Below, piece by piece: positions 31,902-40,844 of a DNA stretch of 46,934 nt. Location: the NCBI GenBank assembly GCA_902373525.1, contig CABKMN010000014.1:1-46934 (forward strand), given 5' to 3'. A program made the position numbers and the translations under genes. Source of the DNA: an uncultured Bilophila sp. (GTDB taxonomy: Bacteria; Desulfobacterota; Desulfovibrionia; Desulfovibrionales; Desulfovibrionaceae). The stretch's first letter is position 1. Each line of letters begins with the position of its first letter. A model generated the notes under the pieces. It made no database searches, had not been told where the DNA came from, and worked only from the letters and a program-made list of their open reading frames with translations.

Positions 31902-33137
31902 ATGAACGCTGATGAAGACACCCTTTCCCCGCCGTGCGGCAACGGGCCGGAGGCCCTGAATCGTCGGAGGCGTTCCCGCCGCGCGCGGGTGATCCTGACC
32001 CTGTTCGCGTTGTTCCTGCTGATCGGCGCGGGGGCGGGCGCGTGGTGGTATCTGGCCCTGCGCTTTGAGGAAAGCACCGACGACGCCTATGTGTCCGGCA
32101 ACGTGCTGCGGATCATGCCCGAAGTGGGCGGGAAGGTCGTCGCGGTCGAGGCCGACGACAACGACTGGGTGGAGGCCGGACAGCCGCTCGTCCGCATCGA
32201 CCCCGTGGACGCGAAGCTGGCCTTCGAGCGGTCGCTGGTCGAGCTGGCTTCCGCCGTACGCGAAACCTGCCGCCTTGAGGCGCAGTTGCGGGAGAGCGAC
32301 GCCGCGATCAGGATGCGGAAGGTGGACTTGCGCCAGCAGACGGACAATCTGGCGCGGCGCGAAGTGCTTGGCCGCAGCAACGCCATCGGCACCGAGGAAC
32401 TGCGCCACGCGCGGGACAGCCGGGCCAACGCGGCGAGCGCGTTGGCCGTCGCCGAGGAGCGGCGCAACGCGCTGGCGGCGGTGCTGCTGGATACCGGCCT
32501 CGACGAACAGCCCGCCGTGCGTCAGGCCGCCGAAACGGTGCGGGACCGCTGGCTGGCGCTGCGGCGCACCACGCTGCGAAGCCCCGCCTCCGGGCAGATC
32601 GCCAAGCGCAGCGTGCAGGCCGGGGAGGTCGTCTCGCCGGGTACTCCGCTCATGACCGTGATCCCGCTGGATCATGTGTGGATCGACGCGAATTTCAAGG
32701 AAGTCCAGCTCCGCAACATGCGGATCGGGCAGCCCGCCGCCGTCCGCATGGACCTGTACGGCGGCTCCGTGGTCTACCGCGGGCGGGTGGCCGGTTTTTC
32801 CGCGGGCACGGGCAGCGCCTTCTCGCTGCTTCCGCCCCAGAACGCTACGGGCAACTGGATCAAGATCGTCCAGCGCGTGCCCGTACGCATCGATCTCGAT
32901 CCCGCCGATCTGCGGGAGCATCCCCTGCTGGTGGGGCTGTCCGCGCTGGTGGAGGTGGACACGACCGACGCCTCGGGGCCGCTGCTGGCGAGCGGGCCGC
33001 GCACCGAGCCCCTGCCCGCCGAACTCGGCTCGCGCGCGCCGGGTGTGGATTTCGCGCCGGTTGAGGAGGTCATCGCCGCCGTCATCCGCGACAACGCGCT
33101 CCCCGGCGTGCGCCCCGTGGCCAAGGGGCGGCCGTGA
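31902..33137 (+). CDS. HlyD/EmrA-family membrane fusion protein
   Basis: 411 residues. A single membrane helix (VILTLFALFLLIGAGAGAWW, about residues 28-47) anchors the protein. STDDAYVSGNVLRIMPEVGG begins the lipoyl half-motif of EmrA-like proteins, continued by GKVVAVEADDNDWVEAGQPL. A coiled-coil hairpin follows (about residues 100-215), then the second lipoyl half (LRSPASGQIAKRSVQAGEVV) and a beta-barrel domain (VWIDANFKEVQLRNMRIGQP). It bridges the inner-membrane pump to an outer-membrane channel. Its stop overlaps the start of the emrB-like gene (GTGA), so the two are coupled. The C-terminal 60 residues are a longer-than-usual tail. Confidence 0.92.
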   Translation: MNADEDTLSPPCGNGPEALNRRRRSRRARVILTLFALFLLIGAGAGAWWYLALRFEESTDDAYVSGNVLRIMPEVGGKVVAVEADDNDWVEAGQPLVRIDPVDAKLAFERSLVELASAVRETCRLEAQLRESDAAIRMRKVDLRQQTDNLARREVLGRSNAIGTEELRHARDSRANAASALAVAEERRNALAAVLLDTGLDEQPAVRQAAETVRDRWLALRRTTLRSPASGQIAKRSVQAGEVVSPGTPLMTVIPLDHVWIDANFKEVQLRNMRIGQPAAVRMDLYGGSVVYRGRVAGFSAGTGSAFSLLPPQNATGNWIKIVQRVPVRIDLDPADLREHPLLVGLSALVEVDTTDASGPLLASGPRTEPLPAELGSRAPGVDFAPVEEVIAAVIRDNALPGVRPVAKGRP

Positions 33138-34675
33138 GCGGCGCGCGGACGTCCGGCGGCGGGCTGGAACCGCTTCAGGGCGGGCGGCTGGCCCTCGCCA
33201 CCATCGGCATCTCGGTGGTCACCGCCATGACCGTGCTGGATTCGACCATCGCCAACGTGGCCCTGCCGACCATCGCCGGGAACCTCGGGGTGGCCTCGTC
33301 GCAGGGGACGTGGGTGATCACCTTCTTCGGAGTCGCCAACGCCATCGCCATTCCTCTGACGGGCTGGCTGGCCCGGCGTTTCGGGGAGGTGCGGCTGTAT
33401 TTCTGGTCCACGTTCCTGTTCGTGGCGGCGTCGTTTTTGTGCGGCGTGTCCTCCAGCCTCGGGATGCTGATCGCCTTTCGGATCGTGCAGGGGGCCGCCG
33501 CCGGGCCGCTGATCCCGCTGTCGCAGAGCCTGCTGCTGGCCTGCTACCCGCACGAGAAGCGCGGCATCGCGCTGTCGCTGTGGTCCATGACCATCGTGCT
33601 GGCCCCCATCCTCGGGCCGATCCTCGGCGGGTACATCTGCGACAATTCCACATGGCACTGGATATTTTTCGTCAACGTGCCGGTGGGGTTCGTCAGCCTG
33701 TTCCTGCTGCGGGTGCCGCTGGAGGGGCGCGAGACGCCCACGGCCCGCAACCCCATCGACGCCGTGGGGCTGGGGCTGCTCATCGTCGGGGTGGGCTGCC
33801 TTCAGCTCATGCTCGACGAGGGCAAGGACAAGGACTGGTTCGCCTCCGGCTACATCGTGATCCTCGGGGTGTGCGCGGTGATCGGGCTGGTGCTGCTTGT
33901 GGTGTGGGAGCTGACCGAGGAGCACCCGGTGGTGGACCTGTCGCTGTTCCGCCATCGCAACTTCGCGGTGGGCACGGTGTGCATCAGTCTGGGGTTCCTG
34001 CTCTATTTCGCCGCCGTGGTGCTGCTGCCCATGATGCTTCAGACCCGGCTCGGGTACACGGCGCTGTGGGCGGGGCTGTCGCTCGCGCCGGTGGGCGTGT
34101 TCCCGGTTCTGCTGGCCCCGATCATCGGGCGGTTCGCCTCCCGGCTGGACATGCGGATCATGGTCACGCTGAGCTTCATCGTGTTCGCGATCTGCTTTTT
34201 CTGGCGCACGCGGTTCGCGCCGAACATGGATTTCGCCTTCATCGTCTGGCCGCAGTTCGTGCAGGGGATCGGCGTGGCCCTGTTCTTCATGCCCCTGACC
34301 AGCATCATCATTTCGGGGCTGGGGCCCCGGGACATCGCCAACGCTTCGAGCCTTTCCAACTGTACCCGCGTGCTGGCGGGGTCCATCGGGTCGTCCATCG
34401 CCACGACCGTGTGGGAGCGGCAGGAGGCGCTGCACCACGTCCGGCTGACCGAGGCCGTCAATCCCTTCAACCCGGTGGCCGCGCGGGGGCTGCACGACCT
34501 GTCCTCCCTCGGCCTGTCCCCGGAGCAGGTCAAGGCGTGGATCGCCAACGAAATCACGCGGCAGGGCTTTCTGATCGGCTTCAACGAACTGTTCTGGCTC
34601 GGGGGCGTGCTGTTCCTCTGCCTCGCCGGGCTGGTCTGGCTGTCCACGCCGATCCACCGGAAGGGCCATGCCTGA
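33134..34675 (+). CDS. DHA2-family multidrug efflux MFS (EmrB-like)
   Basis: 513 residues, fourteen predicted helices. Family motifs: VLDSTIANVALPTIAGNLGV in helix 1 (motif D1), GWLARRFGEVRLY in the 2-3 loop (motif A), FRIVQGAAAGPLIPLSQSLL in helix 4 (motif B) and LAPILGPILGGYICDNSTWH in helix 5 (motif C with the WHWIFFVN extension). The start codon is GTG, overlapping the emrA-like stop. Together with the membrane fusion protein it forms a tripartite drug or bile-salt efflux pump, which needs an outer-membrane TolC-like partner not present here. A broken tetR gene follows immediately. Confidence 0.95.
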   Translation: MSGARTSGGGLEPLQGGRLALATIGISVVTAMTVLDSTIANVALPTIAGNLGVASSQGTWVITFFGVANAIAIPLTGWLARRFGEVRLYFWSTFLFVAASFLCGVSSSLGMLIAFRIVQGAAAGPLIPLSQSLLLACYPHEKRGIALSLWSMTIVLAPILGPILGGYICDNSTWHWIFFVNVPVGFVSLFLLRVPLEGRETPTARNPIDAVGLGLLIVGVGCLQLMLDEGKDKDWFASGYIVILGVCAVIGLVLLVVWELTEEHPVVDLSLFRHRNFAVGTVCISLGFLLYFAAVVLLPMMLQTRLGYTALWAGLSLAPVGVFPVLLAPIIGRFASRLDMRIMVTLSFIVFAICFFWRTRFAPNMDFAFIVWPQFVQGIGVALFFMPLTSIIISGLGPRDIANASSLSNCTRVLAGSIGSSIATTVWERQEALHHVRLTEAVNPFNPVAARGLHDLSSLGLSPEQVKAWIANEITRQGFLIGFNELFWLGGVLFLCLAGLVWLSTPIHRKGHA

Positions 34676-34706
34676 CGGCGGGGACCCTGCGGAGGGCTGA
34701 GGCGGC

Positions 34707-34990
34707 GGAAGTGCGCGGCGGCAGGCCCTTCTCGACGCGGCGTTGCGGGACTGTGCGGTGGAGGGCTCCGCCGGGGCGCGCATGGAGGACGTCGCCCGGC
34801 GCGCGGGGGCGGCGATGCCGGCACGGCGGCGTATGCTGCGGCGATCTGGACATCGCGCGGGGGGGGCGAAGGGGTGGCGAAGAGGACGCTCCACCTCCAT
34901 TTCGGGGACAGGGAGGGACGTTCAGCGGGCCGGTGGAGTCCGCGCAGTCCCCGCAGTCCGAGCCGGTGCGGACGATCATGGCCGACGGGT
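34707..34990 (+). pseudogene. Wrecked tetR-family regulator
   Basis: Frame 1 (from 34725) gives ALLDAALRDCAVEGSAGARM and EDVARRAG, the first two helices of a TetR DNA-binding domain. About 65 extra bases intervene, then another frame (from 34874) gives VAKRTLHLHFGDREG, the recognition helix. A third frame gives FSGPVESAQSP and, further on, EPVRTIMADGSLTLRAK, resembling the start of the ligand domain. No frame is intact and the C-terminal half is absent. Position just after emrB and same strand suggest it was the local repressor of the efflux operon. Confidence 0.7.
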
Positions 34991-35071
34991 CGCTGACGCT
35001 GCGCGCGAAGCCGCCGCGTGCGCCGGTGGACGGGGCTCCTCGCGGTCGGGGAGTGCCGCCGGGGCGGCGGG

Positions 35072-38000
35072 TTACGCCTGAGGCCGGTCGGAGAGGTAGG
35101 TTTCGATTTCCCGGAAGACCCGGCGGCCATGCTCGATGAAGCCGGGCAGGCCCGCGCGGACGGCGTCCCAGCGTCGGCTGCGCCCGAGTTCCTCCAGCCG
35201 GAGGGCTTCGGCGGAGAAGCGGAGCGCGCCGACGGACGCGCTGGCGCTCTTGATGCCGTGGACCTCGATGACCACCCGTTCGGGATCGCGTTCCATCCAG
35301 CCGGGCAGGGCGTCCAGCGACTTCACGGTCGTGCGGACGTAGAGATCGAGCATCCGCGGGTAGGACATCGTGGACGGGATGCGCCGCGCGCCTTCGAGGA
35401 AATCGACCTCGGCGGCCTCCCCGTCCGGGGGCGCGGGCGGCTTTTCCCCGTGCCGGACGGCCCTGCCGCACCCGGTTCCGGCGAGAGGGGCGTCCTCCGC
35501 ACGAACGGGGGACGCGGCGGCTCCGGCGGACGGCGGGTCGGCTTCGTTCGGGGCGTTTCCGGGCGCGGGACGGTCCGGGGGAACGTCCCGTTCCGGCGGG
35601 GGCGCGGCGTTTTCGGAAGGCCGTCCGCCGGTTTCGGCGCGTCCGGGGGAAGGGGAGGCGTCCTCCGCCTTCCGTTCGCGGGCCCTGCGGTCGTTCACGT
35701 CCTTGAGCCACGTCCTGAGCAGCCTGTCGAGGGTGCCCGTCTCGATGGGTTTGGCCAGAAAGCCGTTGAAGCCGTTGGCGAGGAACAGCCGCCGCATCTC
35801 CACGGTGACGTTGGCGGTCAGGGCCACGACGGGCAGGTCGCGGTATTTCGGGTCGGGCAGGGCGCGTATCCGCTGCGTGGTTTCCACGCCGTCCATTTCG
35901 GGCATCATGTGGTCCATGAACACCAGATCGTAGTCGCGTTCCCGCATGGCCCTGAGGGCTTCGGGCCCGGAAAAGGCGTGGTCCATGCGCATGCCGTAGG
36001 GGGCCATCAGCCCTTCCGCGACCTGTACGTTGATTTCGTTGTCGTCCACGATCAGGATGGAGACGAAGGGCAGGGGCTCCATCGCCTTCTGCCCCAGTCC
36101 GGCGCGTCCGGGGAGGCGTCCGGCGTCGGCGTCCAGCGCGCGGGGGAGCTGGAGGGCGAACAGGGGCCGGTAGACGTTCGTGCCTTCCATGTCCAGCAGC
36201 GAGCCGTCCTGAAGGCCGAGAAGGCCGATGAACCGCACGCCGTCCGGTTCCGTCAGACCGCGCAGGATGGTGCGGGGGGCCAGCGCGTGGGTGTACGCGC
36301 CGCTCCGCAGGCGTTCGCGGAACAGCTCGGGCGTTTCGCACAGCTCGTACTCCGCGCCCGAACGCCGGAGCGACTCGGACTCGAACGCCCGCATGGTTTC
36401 GCACGTCTCGCAGAGCAGCAGGGACACGCCGTCGGGCAGCGGCGCGACCAGCGGGACGGGGTCGTCTATGCCCTGCGGGAAGGTCATCACGAAGGACGAG
36501 CCGTGCCCGTAGGCGCTCGAAACGTTGATGTCCCCGCCCATCATTTCGCAGAGCCTGCGCGAGATCGCCAGCCCGAGGCCGGTTCCCTTGACGTTGCGGT
36601 TGCGCTTCGTGTCCACCTGATTGAAGCTGATGAACAGCTTGTCGAGGTCCTCGGCCCGGATGCCGATGCCGGTGTCCCTGACCTCCATGCGGAGCTGCCA
36701 GACGTCGCCCATCTGCCGCCCGCCGACGATGAGGCGCACGGAGCCGCGCTCGGTGAACTTGACGGCGTTGCCCACGATGTTCACGAGCACCTGCTTCACC
36801 CGGCCCATGTCGCCCACGAGGCCGCGCGGCAGGGCGGGATCGAGCTCCGTCCAGAACAGGACCGGCTTGCCGCCGATGCGCATGGCGGCGATGGTGGTCA
36901 CGTCGTTGAGCACGGTTTCCAGCGCGTAGGGCTCGGCGATGATGGAGAACTTGCCCGACTCGATCTTGGTGATGTCGAGGATGTCGTCGATGATGGTGAG
37001 CAGGCCCTTGCCCGCGTTGAGGATGCTGACGAGGCGGTCCCGCTGCGCCGGGGGCATGTCCTCGCGCAGCATGATTTCGCTGAGGCCCACGACCACGTTC
37101 ATGGGCGTGCGGATTTCGTGGCTCATGTTGGCGAGGAAGGCCGATTTCGCGTCCATCGCGATCCGGGTTTCCTGCGACTGGTTGTGGGCGCGCATGGCCC
37201 ACAGCGCGATGCCCATGAACAGCAGCACCAGCCCGACCCCGGCGAGGGCCAGCTCGCGGGTCATGGCGACGGCCCGCGCCGAGAGCACGGCGCGCTCGGA
37301 AACCACGGTGATCGCCGTCCAGTTGTTGAAGGTCAGGGGCTGGTAATAGATGAACTGCCGGTTCTGTGCGAGATCGATGTAGCTGGAAAGCCCCTGACGC
37401 CTGCGCCGCACGTCGTCCATGAGGCTTTCGATGCCGCCGCCGGGGAAGCGGGCGTTGCGCAGGGCCATGAACAGGTTCCCGAAATCCATGTTCCGGGCGC
37501 GCATGATCACCGCGCCCTCCGGGTTGATGATGTAGGAGCGGCTCTCCTTGCCGAAGCTCTCCAGCTTCAGGCCTTCCCGCAGCCTGCGGGTTTCCAGCAT
37601 CGCCGTCAGCGCGCCCCGCCGCCCGTCCAGCTCCAGCGGCACGGTGATCAGGATGCCGCTGGCGGCGTGGCTGGTGAAAATCTTGCGGACCTGATCGGAG
37701 ACCGTGGACTCGCCGCGCAGGGCGGCCCGGAAGTGGTGCGTCCCGGCTATGGAGCGGGATTCCGACGGAAGCGTGGCGTGCAGTTGGCCGTCCCGGTCCG
37801 CATAGCCGAGGTAGACGAACCCGAACAGATCGGCCACCTCGCGCAGGTAGGCGAGGCGGGCCTCGTCGGTCCCTATCGAAGACACGGCGTGGGAAACGGC
37901 GCGGAGCATGGCCTGCGTGTCGTTGGCCACCGTGGTCAGGTGGGCGACGATGGCGTCGGAGACTTCCGCGAGCCGCGTCGAGCTTTCCTCGGTGAACTGG

Positions 38001-38119
38001 CGGTTGAAGGCGTGGATGTACGCACCCACGAGCCCCCCGAACGCGCCGATGCCGATCAGGATGAGGAGGATGAAGAGCGTTTTTTTCCCGGAGCGTCCGG
38101 CTGGCGTGTTACTCGGCAC
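35072..38119 (-). CDS. Hybrid sensor histidine kinase (dCache-HisKA-HATPase-REC-Hpt)
   Basis: 1015 residues. Membrane helices at about 14-36 and 290-312 flank a periplasmic Cache-like sensor. Then comes HisKA with the phospho-acceptor SHEIRTP (His334), HATPase_c with LVNIVGNAVKFTERG, DTGIGI and GTGLGLAISRRL, a degenerate receiver-like stretch (about 575-690) and a full receiver (SILIVDDNEINVQ; LVFMDHMMPEMDG; VVALTAN; FLAKPI). After an Ala/Pro-rich linker a C-terminal Hpt domain carries VIEVHGIKSASASVG (phospho-His). It can run a whole phosphorelay but has no downstream regulator here. The start overlaps the binding-lipoprotein stop by 11 bases, pointing to a paired function. Confidence 0.94.
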   Translation of the reverse strand: MPSNTPAGRSGKKTLFILLILIGIGAFGGLVGAYIHAFNRQFTEESSTRLAEVSDAIVAHLTTVANDTQAMLRAVSHAVSSIGTDEARLAYLREVADLFGFVYLGYADRDGQLHATLPSESRSIAGTHHFRAALRGESTVSDQVRKIFTSHAASGILITVPLELDGRRGALTAMLETRRLREGLKLESFGKESRSYIINPEGAVIMRARNMDFGNLFMALRNARFPGGGIESLMDDVRRRRQGLSSYIDLAQNRQFIYYQPLTFNNWTAITVVSERAVLSARAVAMTRELALAGVGLVLLFMGIALWAMRAHNQSQETRIAMDAKSAFLANMSHEIRTPMNVVVGLSEIMLREDMPPAQRDRLVSILNAGKGLLTIIDDILDITKIESGKFSIIAEPYALETVLNDVTTIAAMRIGGKPVLFWTELDPALPRGLVGDMGRVKQVLVNIVGNAVKFTERGSVRLIVGGRQMGDVWQLRMEVRDTGIGIRAEDLDKLFISFNQVDTKRNRNVKGTGLGLAISRRLCEMMGGDINVSSAYGHGSSFVMTFPQGIDDPVPLVAPLPDGVSLLLCETCETMRAFESESLRRSGAEYELCETPELFRERLRSGAYTHALAPRTILRGLTEPDGVRFIGLLGLQDGSLLDMEGTNVYRPLFALQLPRALDADAGRLPGRAGLGQKAMEPLPFVSILIVDDNEINVQVAEGLMAPYGMRMDHAFSGPEALRAMRERDYDLVFMDHMMPEMDGVETTQRIRALPDPKYRDLPVVALTANVTVEMRRLFLANGFNGFLAKPIETGTLDRLLRTWLKDVNDRRARERKAEDASPSPGRAETGGRPSENAAPPPERDVPPDRPAPGNAPNEADPPSAGAAASPVRAEDAPLAGTGCGRAVRHGEKPPAPPDGEAAEVDFLEGARRIPSTMSYPRMLDLYVRTTVKSLDALPGWMERDPERVVIEVHGIKSASASVGALRFSAEALRLEELGRSRRWDAVRAGLPGFIEHGRRVFREIETYLSDRPQA

Positions 38120-39461
38120 GGGGCACGTCCTTGCGTTGCGTTCCGGATGCCGCGGCGTCCGGAACGGGCGGAGGTCCGGCCCGGTTGATGCGGGAGGCGT
38201 CCATGTCCCGCAGACAGGCCTCGGTATCGTATCCCGGCTCCAGCATGTGGCGCTGGATGTACGCGGCGTCCGCCTGAGAAAAGCCCCGGACGCGCGTCCA
38301 TGCCGTGGAGTCGCAGAAAAGCTGTTCGATTTCCTGTTGTTTTTCGATATATTGCGGCGTGGAGACGCTGCCGATCTGGTTTTTGAAGACCGGAGCGGTA
38401 TACAGGCCCGCCAGCGTCACGTTGTAATTGTAGGGATCGGCCATGAAGGTGACGAGATCGACGGCGGCGTCCAGTCGGGGACTGTGCCGGTTGGCGATGA
38501 GCAGCGCGAGGTTGGGGCCTTCGAAGGTGCCCTGTTCGGGCACGCCCATGAAGGCGGGCATGATGCCGAAGCGGGAGGGATCGCCGGTGAAGTCCGTGTA
38601 CAGCCACGTATCCCAGCAGATCATCATGGCGTAGCGGCCTCCGCGCATGGCGGGGTCCATGCCGTTCCAGCCGTTGTTCGCGTACGCGCTTCCGAAGTAG
38701 CCGCGTTCGGCCATCGTGCGGTACCAGTCCACGATGTCCCCCATGCCGGGAAGCTCGGCGTAGTTCAGCCTGCCTTCGTTGAGGGCGTCGAGGACGCGCT
38801 GATCGCGGAGGATGCTGTCCATCGGGAACTGGTAGAGGAGCATGGTGGGTTCCGCGAACGGCAGGTAGACGGGCGTGACGCCCTGCCGGAGCAGCTTTTC
38901 GCAGGCGTCGAGGAAGGCCCGCTGGGTGCGGGGGACGTCGATCCCGTATTGCCGGAACAGGTCCTTGTTGTAGAGGATGCCGGAAACCGAGGCTTCCCAG
39001 TAGGGCAGGCCGATCACCTTGCCGTTGAAGAGGGTCTGGTTGAGGGCGGTGTCGGTGAGGTCGTCCACCCACGGCGCGGCGGTGAAGTCGTAGAAATGGG
39101 CGTCCGGGTCCAGATGTTCGATGTTCACGCCGCCGAAACTGAGCAGCAGATCGGGCTGTTCGGCGGTGCCGCCGCCCGAAAACGCGGCCTCCAGCCGTTC
39201 CGCCAGCTCCTGATGCGAAAAGCTCTCGATCCGCACGGTGTTGCCGGTCATTTCCCGGTAACGGTCAAAGGCGCTGGCCAGATAGGGGCGTTGCAGGTCC
39301 TCGCGGTTCCCCCAGAGGACGAGGGTCCGGTCCCTGACGGTTCCCCAACGGTACACGGGAGCAGGGAACGCCTCCGTCATTTTTTCCGAAGGAGCGTCCT
39401 CGCAGCCGGGCAGCGACAGCGTTATCAACAGGGCGAACAGGGCAAGGAACCATTTCTGCAT
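38109..39461 (-). CDS. Extracellular solute-binding lipoprotein (ABC sugar-binding type)
   Basis: 450 residues. Residues 1-19 are a lipoprotein signal peptide ending LSLPGC, with Cys20 the lipidated residue, so the protein is membrane-anchored in the periplasm. The fold is that of family-1 (maltose/glycerol-3-phosphate type) binding proteins: NTVRIESFSHQELAERLEAA, WEASVSGILYNKDLFRQYGI, and MRGGRYAMMICWDTWLYTDF. No ABC permease or ATPase gene is present. The gene overlaps the hybrid histidine kinase by 11 bases, so the pair probably forms a sensory module in which the loaded binding protein contacts the periplasmic sensor domain. Confidence 0.92.
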   Translation of the reverse strand: MQKWFLALFALLITLSLPGCEDAPSEKMTEAFPAPVYRWGTVRDRTLVLWGNREDLQRPYLASAFDRYREMTGNTVRIESFSHQELAERLEAAFSGGGTAEQPDLLLSFGGVNIEHLDPDAHFYDFTAAPWVDDLTDTALNQTLFNGKVIGLPYWEASVSGILYNKDLFRQYGIDVPRTQRAFLDACEKLLRQGVTPVYLPFAEPTMLLYQFPMDSILRDQRVLDALNEGRLNYAELPGMGDIVDWYRTMAERGYFGSAYANNGWNGMDPAMRGGRYAMMICWDTWLYTDFTGDPSRFGIMPAFMGVPEQGTFEGPNLALLIANRHSPRLDAAVDLVTFMADPYNYNVTLAGLYTAPVFKNQIGSVSTPQYIEKQQEIEQLFCDSTAWTRVRGFSQADAAYIQRHMLEPGYDTEACLRDMDASRINRAGPPPVPDAAASGTQRKDVPRAE

Positions 39462-39604
39462 GGAGCAGACTCCATCGGATACCGGATGGACATGATTCTA
39501 CACCAGACGCCCGCAAAAGGGAAAATGTTTTCTTGCCCGTTTTTCCTTGGTCCGCCGGGGATTCCGCGTCCCGGAGGGCATCCCGGCGGGCGGTGCGGCG
39601 GCTT

Positions 39605-40585
39605 TTCGCCCCGCATCCCGCGCGCGGACCAAGTCTTGAGCCCCCACGCGTTTCCTGCCTGGGGCCCGCGTCCCGCGCGCGTGCGGACCAAGTCATTGCA
39701 ACTGAGCGAAACCATGCCGCAACATGCCGCGCCCCCCGCGTGCGGACCAAGCGGCTAGCGTGACCGGGCAACATCCGGCAGCTTGACCGCACCCCGCGCG
39801 TGCGGGCCGAGCGGACCTTGCGTTTTCTCTGAAAATCGGATGCTCCCCGCGTCCCGTGCGCGTGCGGACCAAGTCATTGCAACTGAGCGAAACTATGCCG
39901 CAACATGCCGCGCCCCCCGCGTGCGGACCAAGCGGCTAGCGTGACCGGGCAACATCCGGCAGCTTGACCGCACCCCGCGCGTGCGGGCCGAGCGGACCTT
40001 GCGTTTTCTCTGAAAATCGGATGCTCCCCGCGTCCCGCGCGTGTGCGGACCAACCCTGCATAATCTATCTTGGCGCTCCTGCTTAGGCCCGCGTCCCGCG
40101 CGCGTGCGGACCAAGTCATTGCAACTGAGCGAAACCATGCCGCAACATGCCGCGCCCCCCGCGTGCGGACCAAGCGGCTAGCGTGACCGGGCAACATCCG
40201 GCAGCTTGACCGCGTCCCGCGCGTGCGGGCCGAGGACATGGCGATGCGCAACCTCAAGGCCAACGCCGACCGTGCCCCGCGCGTGCGGGCCGAGCGGACC
40301 TTGCGTTCTCTCTGAAAATCGGATGATCGCCGCGTCCCGTGCGCGTGCGGACCAAGTGAATGCCCGGAACGGGCCGTCACCGTATCGTGAGGCTCCCGCG
40401 CAGGTGCACGAAGTTGGCGAGCATCCCCGCCATCGTGCTCGCCATCGCCGCATCCCGCGCAGGTGCGGACGAAGTCCCGTCACCGGGAAAGCTCTTTCCC
40501 GTCCCGAGTGCGTCCCGCGTGGTGGGGACCGAGTGGAAAACCAAGGCCGCTCAGGAGACCGCATCCCGTGCGGGGGCGGCGTCTT
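39605..40585. CRISPR. Degenerate CRISPR-like array H (about 17 repeats)
   Basis: A repeat with core TCCCGCGCGTGCGGACCAAG (right ends at 39633, 39692, 39751, 39811, 39873, 39932, 39992, 40053, 40115, 40174, 40234, 40294, 40356, 40413, 40474, 40533 and about 40581) alternates with stretches of about 25-36 bases. Intervals are 57-62. The repeat is palindromic (CCCGCGCGTGCGGG) and resembles, on the minus strand, the repeats of type I-E systems. Repeat copies vary, many by gain or loss of GC pairs. Some between-repeat stretches read like protein-coding DNA. Three consecutive spacers occur three times. No cas gene is in the window. Decay or lack of selection explains the variation. Confidence 0.65.
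39665..40025. repeat. Tandem duplication of a three-spacer block within array H
   Basis: The block of three repeat-spacer units (spacers beginning TCATTGCAACTGAGCG, CGGCTAGCGTGACCGG and CGGACCTTGCGTTTTC) at about 39665-39845 is repeated at about 39846-40025 with only a couple of base differences. A third, rearranged copy is at about 40088-40328, where one extra unit separates the second and third spacers and the third spacer differs by two or three bases. Confidence 0.9.
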
Positions 40586-40668
40586 TCCCTTCCTTTTCCA
40601 TGAAGCGGCGGGGCGTCTTCGGGCTTTTTTCCTTTGCGCGTTCCTTTTTTCTCAATGCACCGTAAACA

Positions 40669-40702
40669 AAAAGCCCCGGACAGTCATTGTCCGGGGCTTT
40701 TT
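40669..40702. terminator. Bidirectional intrinsic terminator
   Basis: AAAAGCCCCGGACA-GTCAT-TGTCCGGGGCTTTTT: a 14-base-pair stem with A and T runs on either side, so it can terminate in both directions. It is 25 bases past the stop of the 29-residue membrane peptide gene on the minus strand. Confidence 0.9.
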
Positions 40703-40726
40703 CCCGTTTTGATCATGAGGAACTCT

Positions 40727-40816
40727 CTAGTTGTACTTGCGGACTCCATAAACGGCGACGACGAGGGAAACGAGCATGAAGGCACCAGCAATAAGCATGA
40801 TGGGGAACATTTCCAT
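40727..40816 (-). CDS. 29-residue single-span membrane peptide
   Basis: A short open frame with every sign of a real gene: AAGGAG 7 bases before the ATG, a good promoter just upstream, and a strong terminator just past the stop. The peptide starts MEMFPIMLIAGAF, continues as a hydrophobic helix and ends with VYGVRKYN, a positively charged tail that would face the cytoplasm. It looks like the tiny subunits that attach to membrane complexes (CydX, KdpF or AcrZ-like), but I recognise no named family. It is too short for most gene finders. It lies alone between the CRISPR-like array and lacI. Confidence 0.75.
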   Translation of the reverse strand: MEMFPIMLIAGAFMLVSLVVAVYGVRKYN

Positions 40817-40844
40817 GACAGACTCCTTGCAAACGCAAAATGGT

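Noticed and set aside
39874..40380. Open frame across array H rich in repeated SARTRGARS-like segments
   Set aside because: It is the repeat translated; such spurious proteins are common over GC-rich CRISPR arrays.
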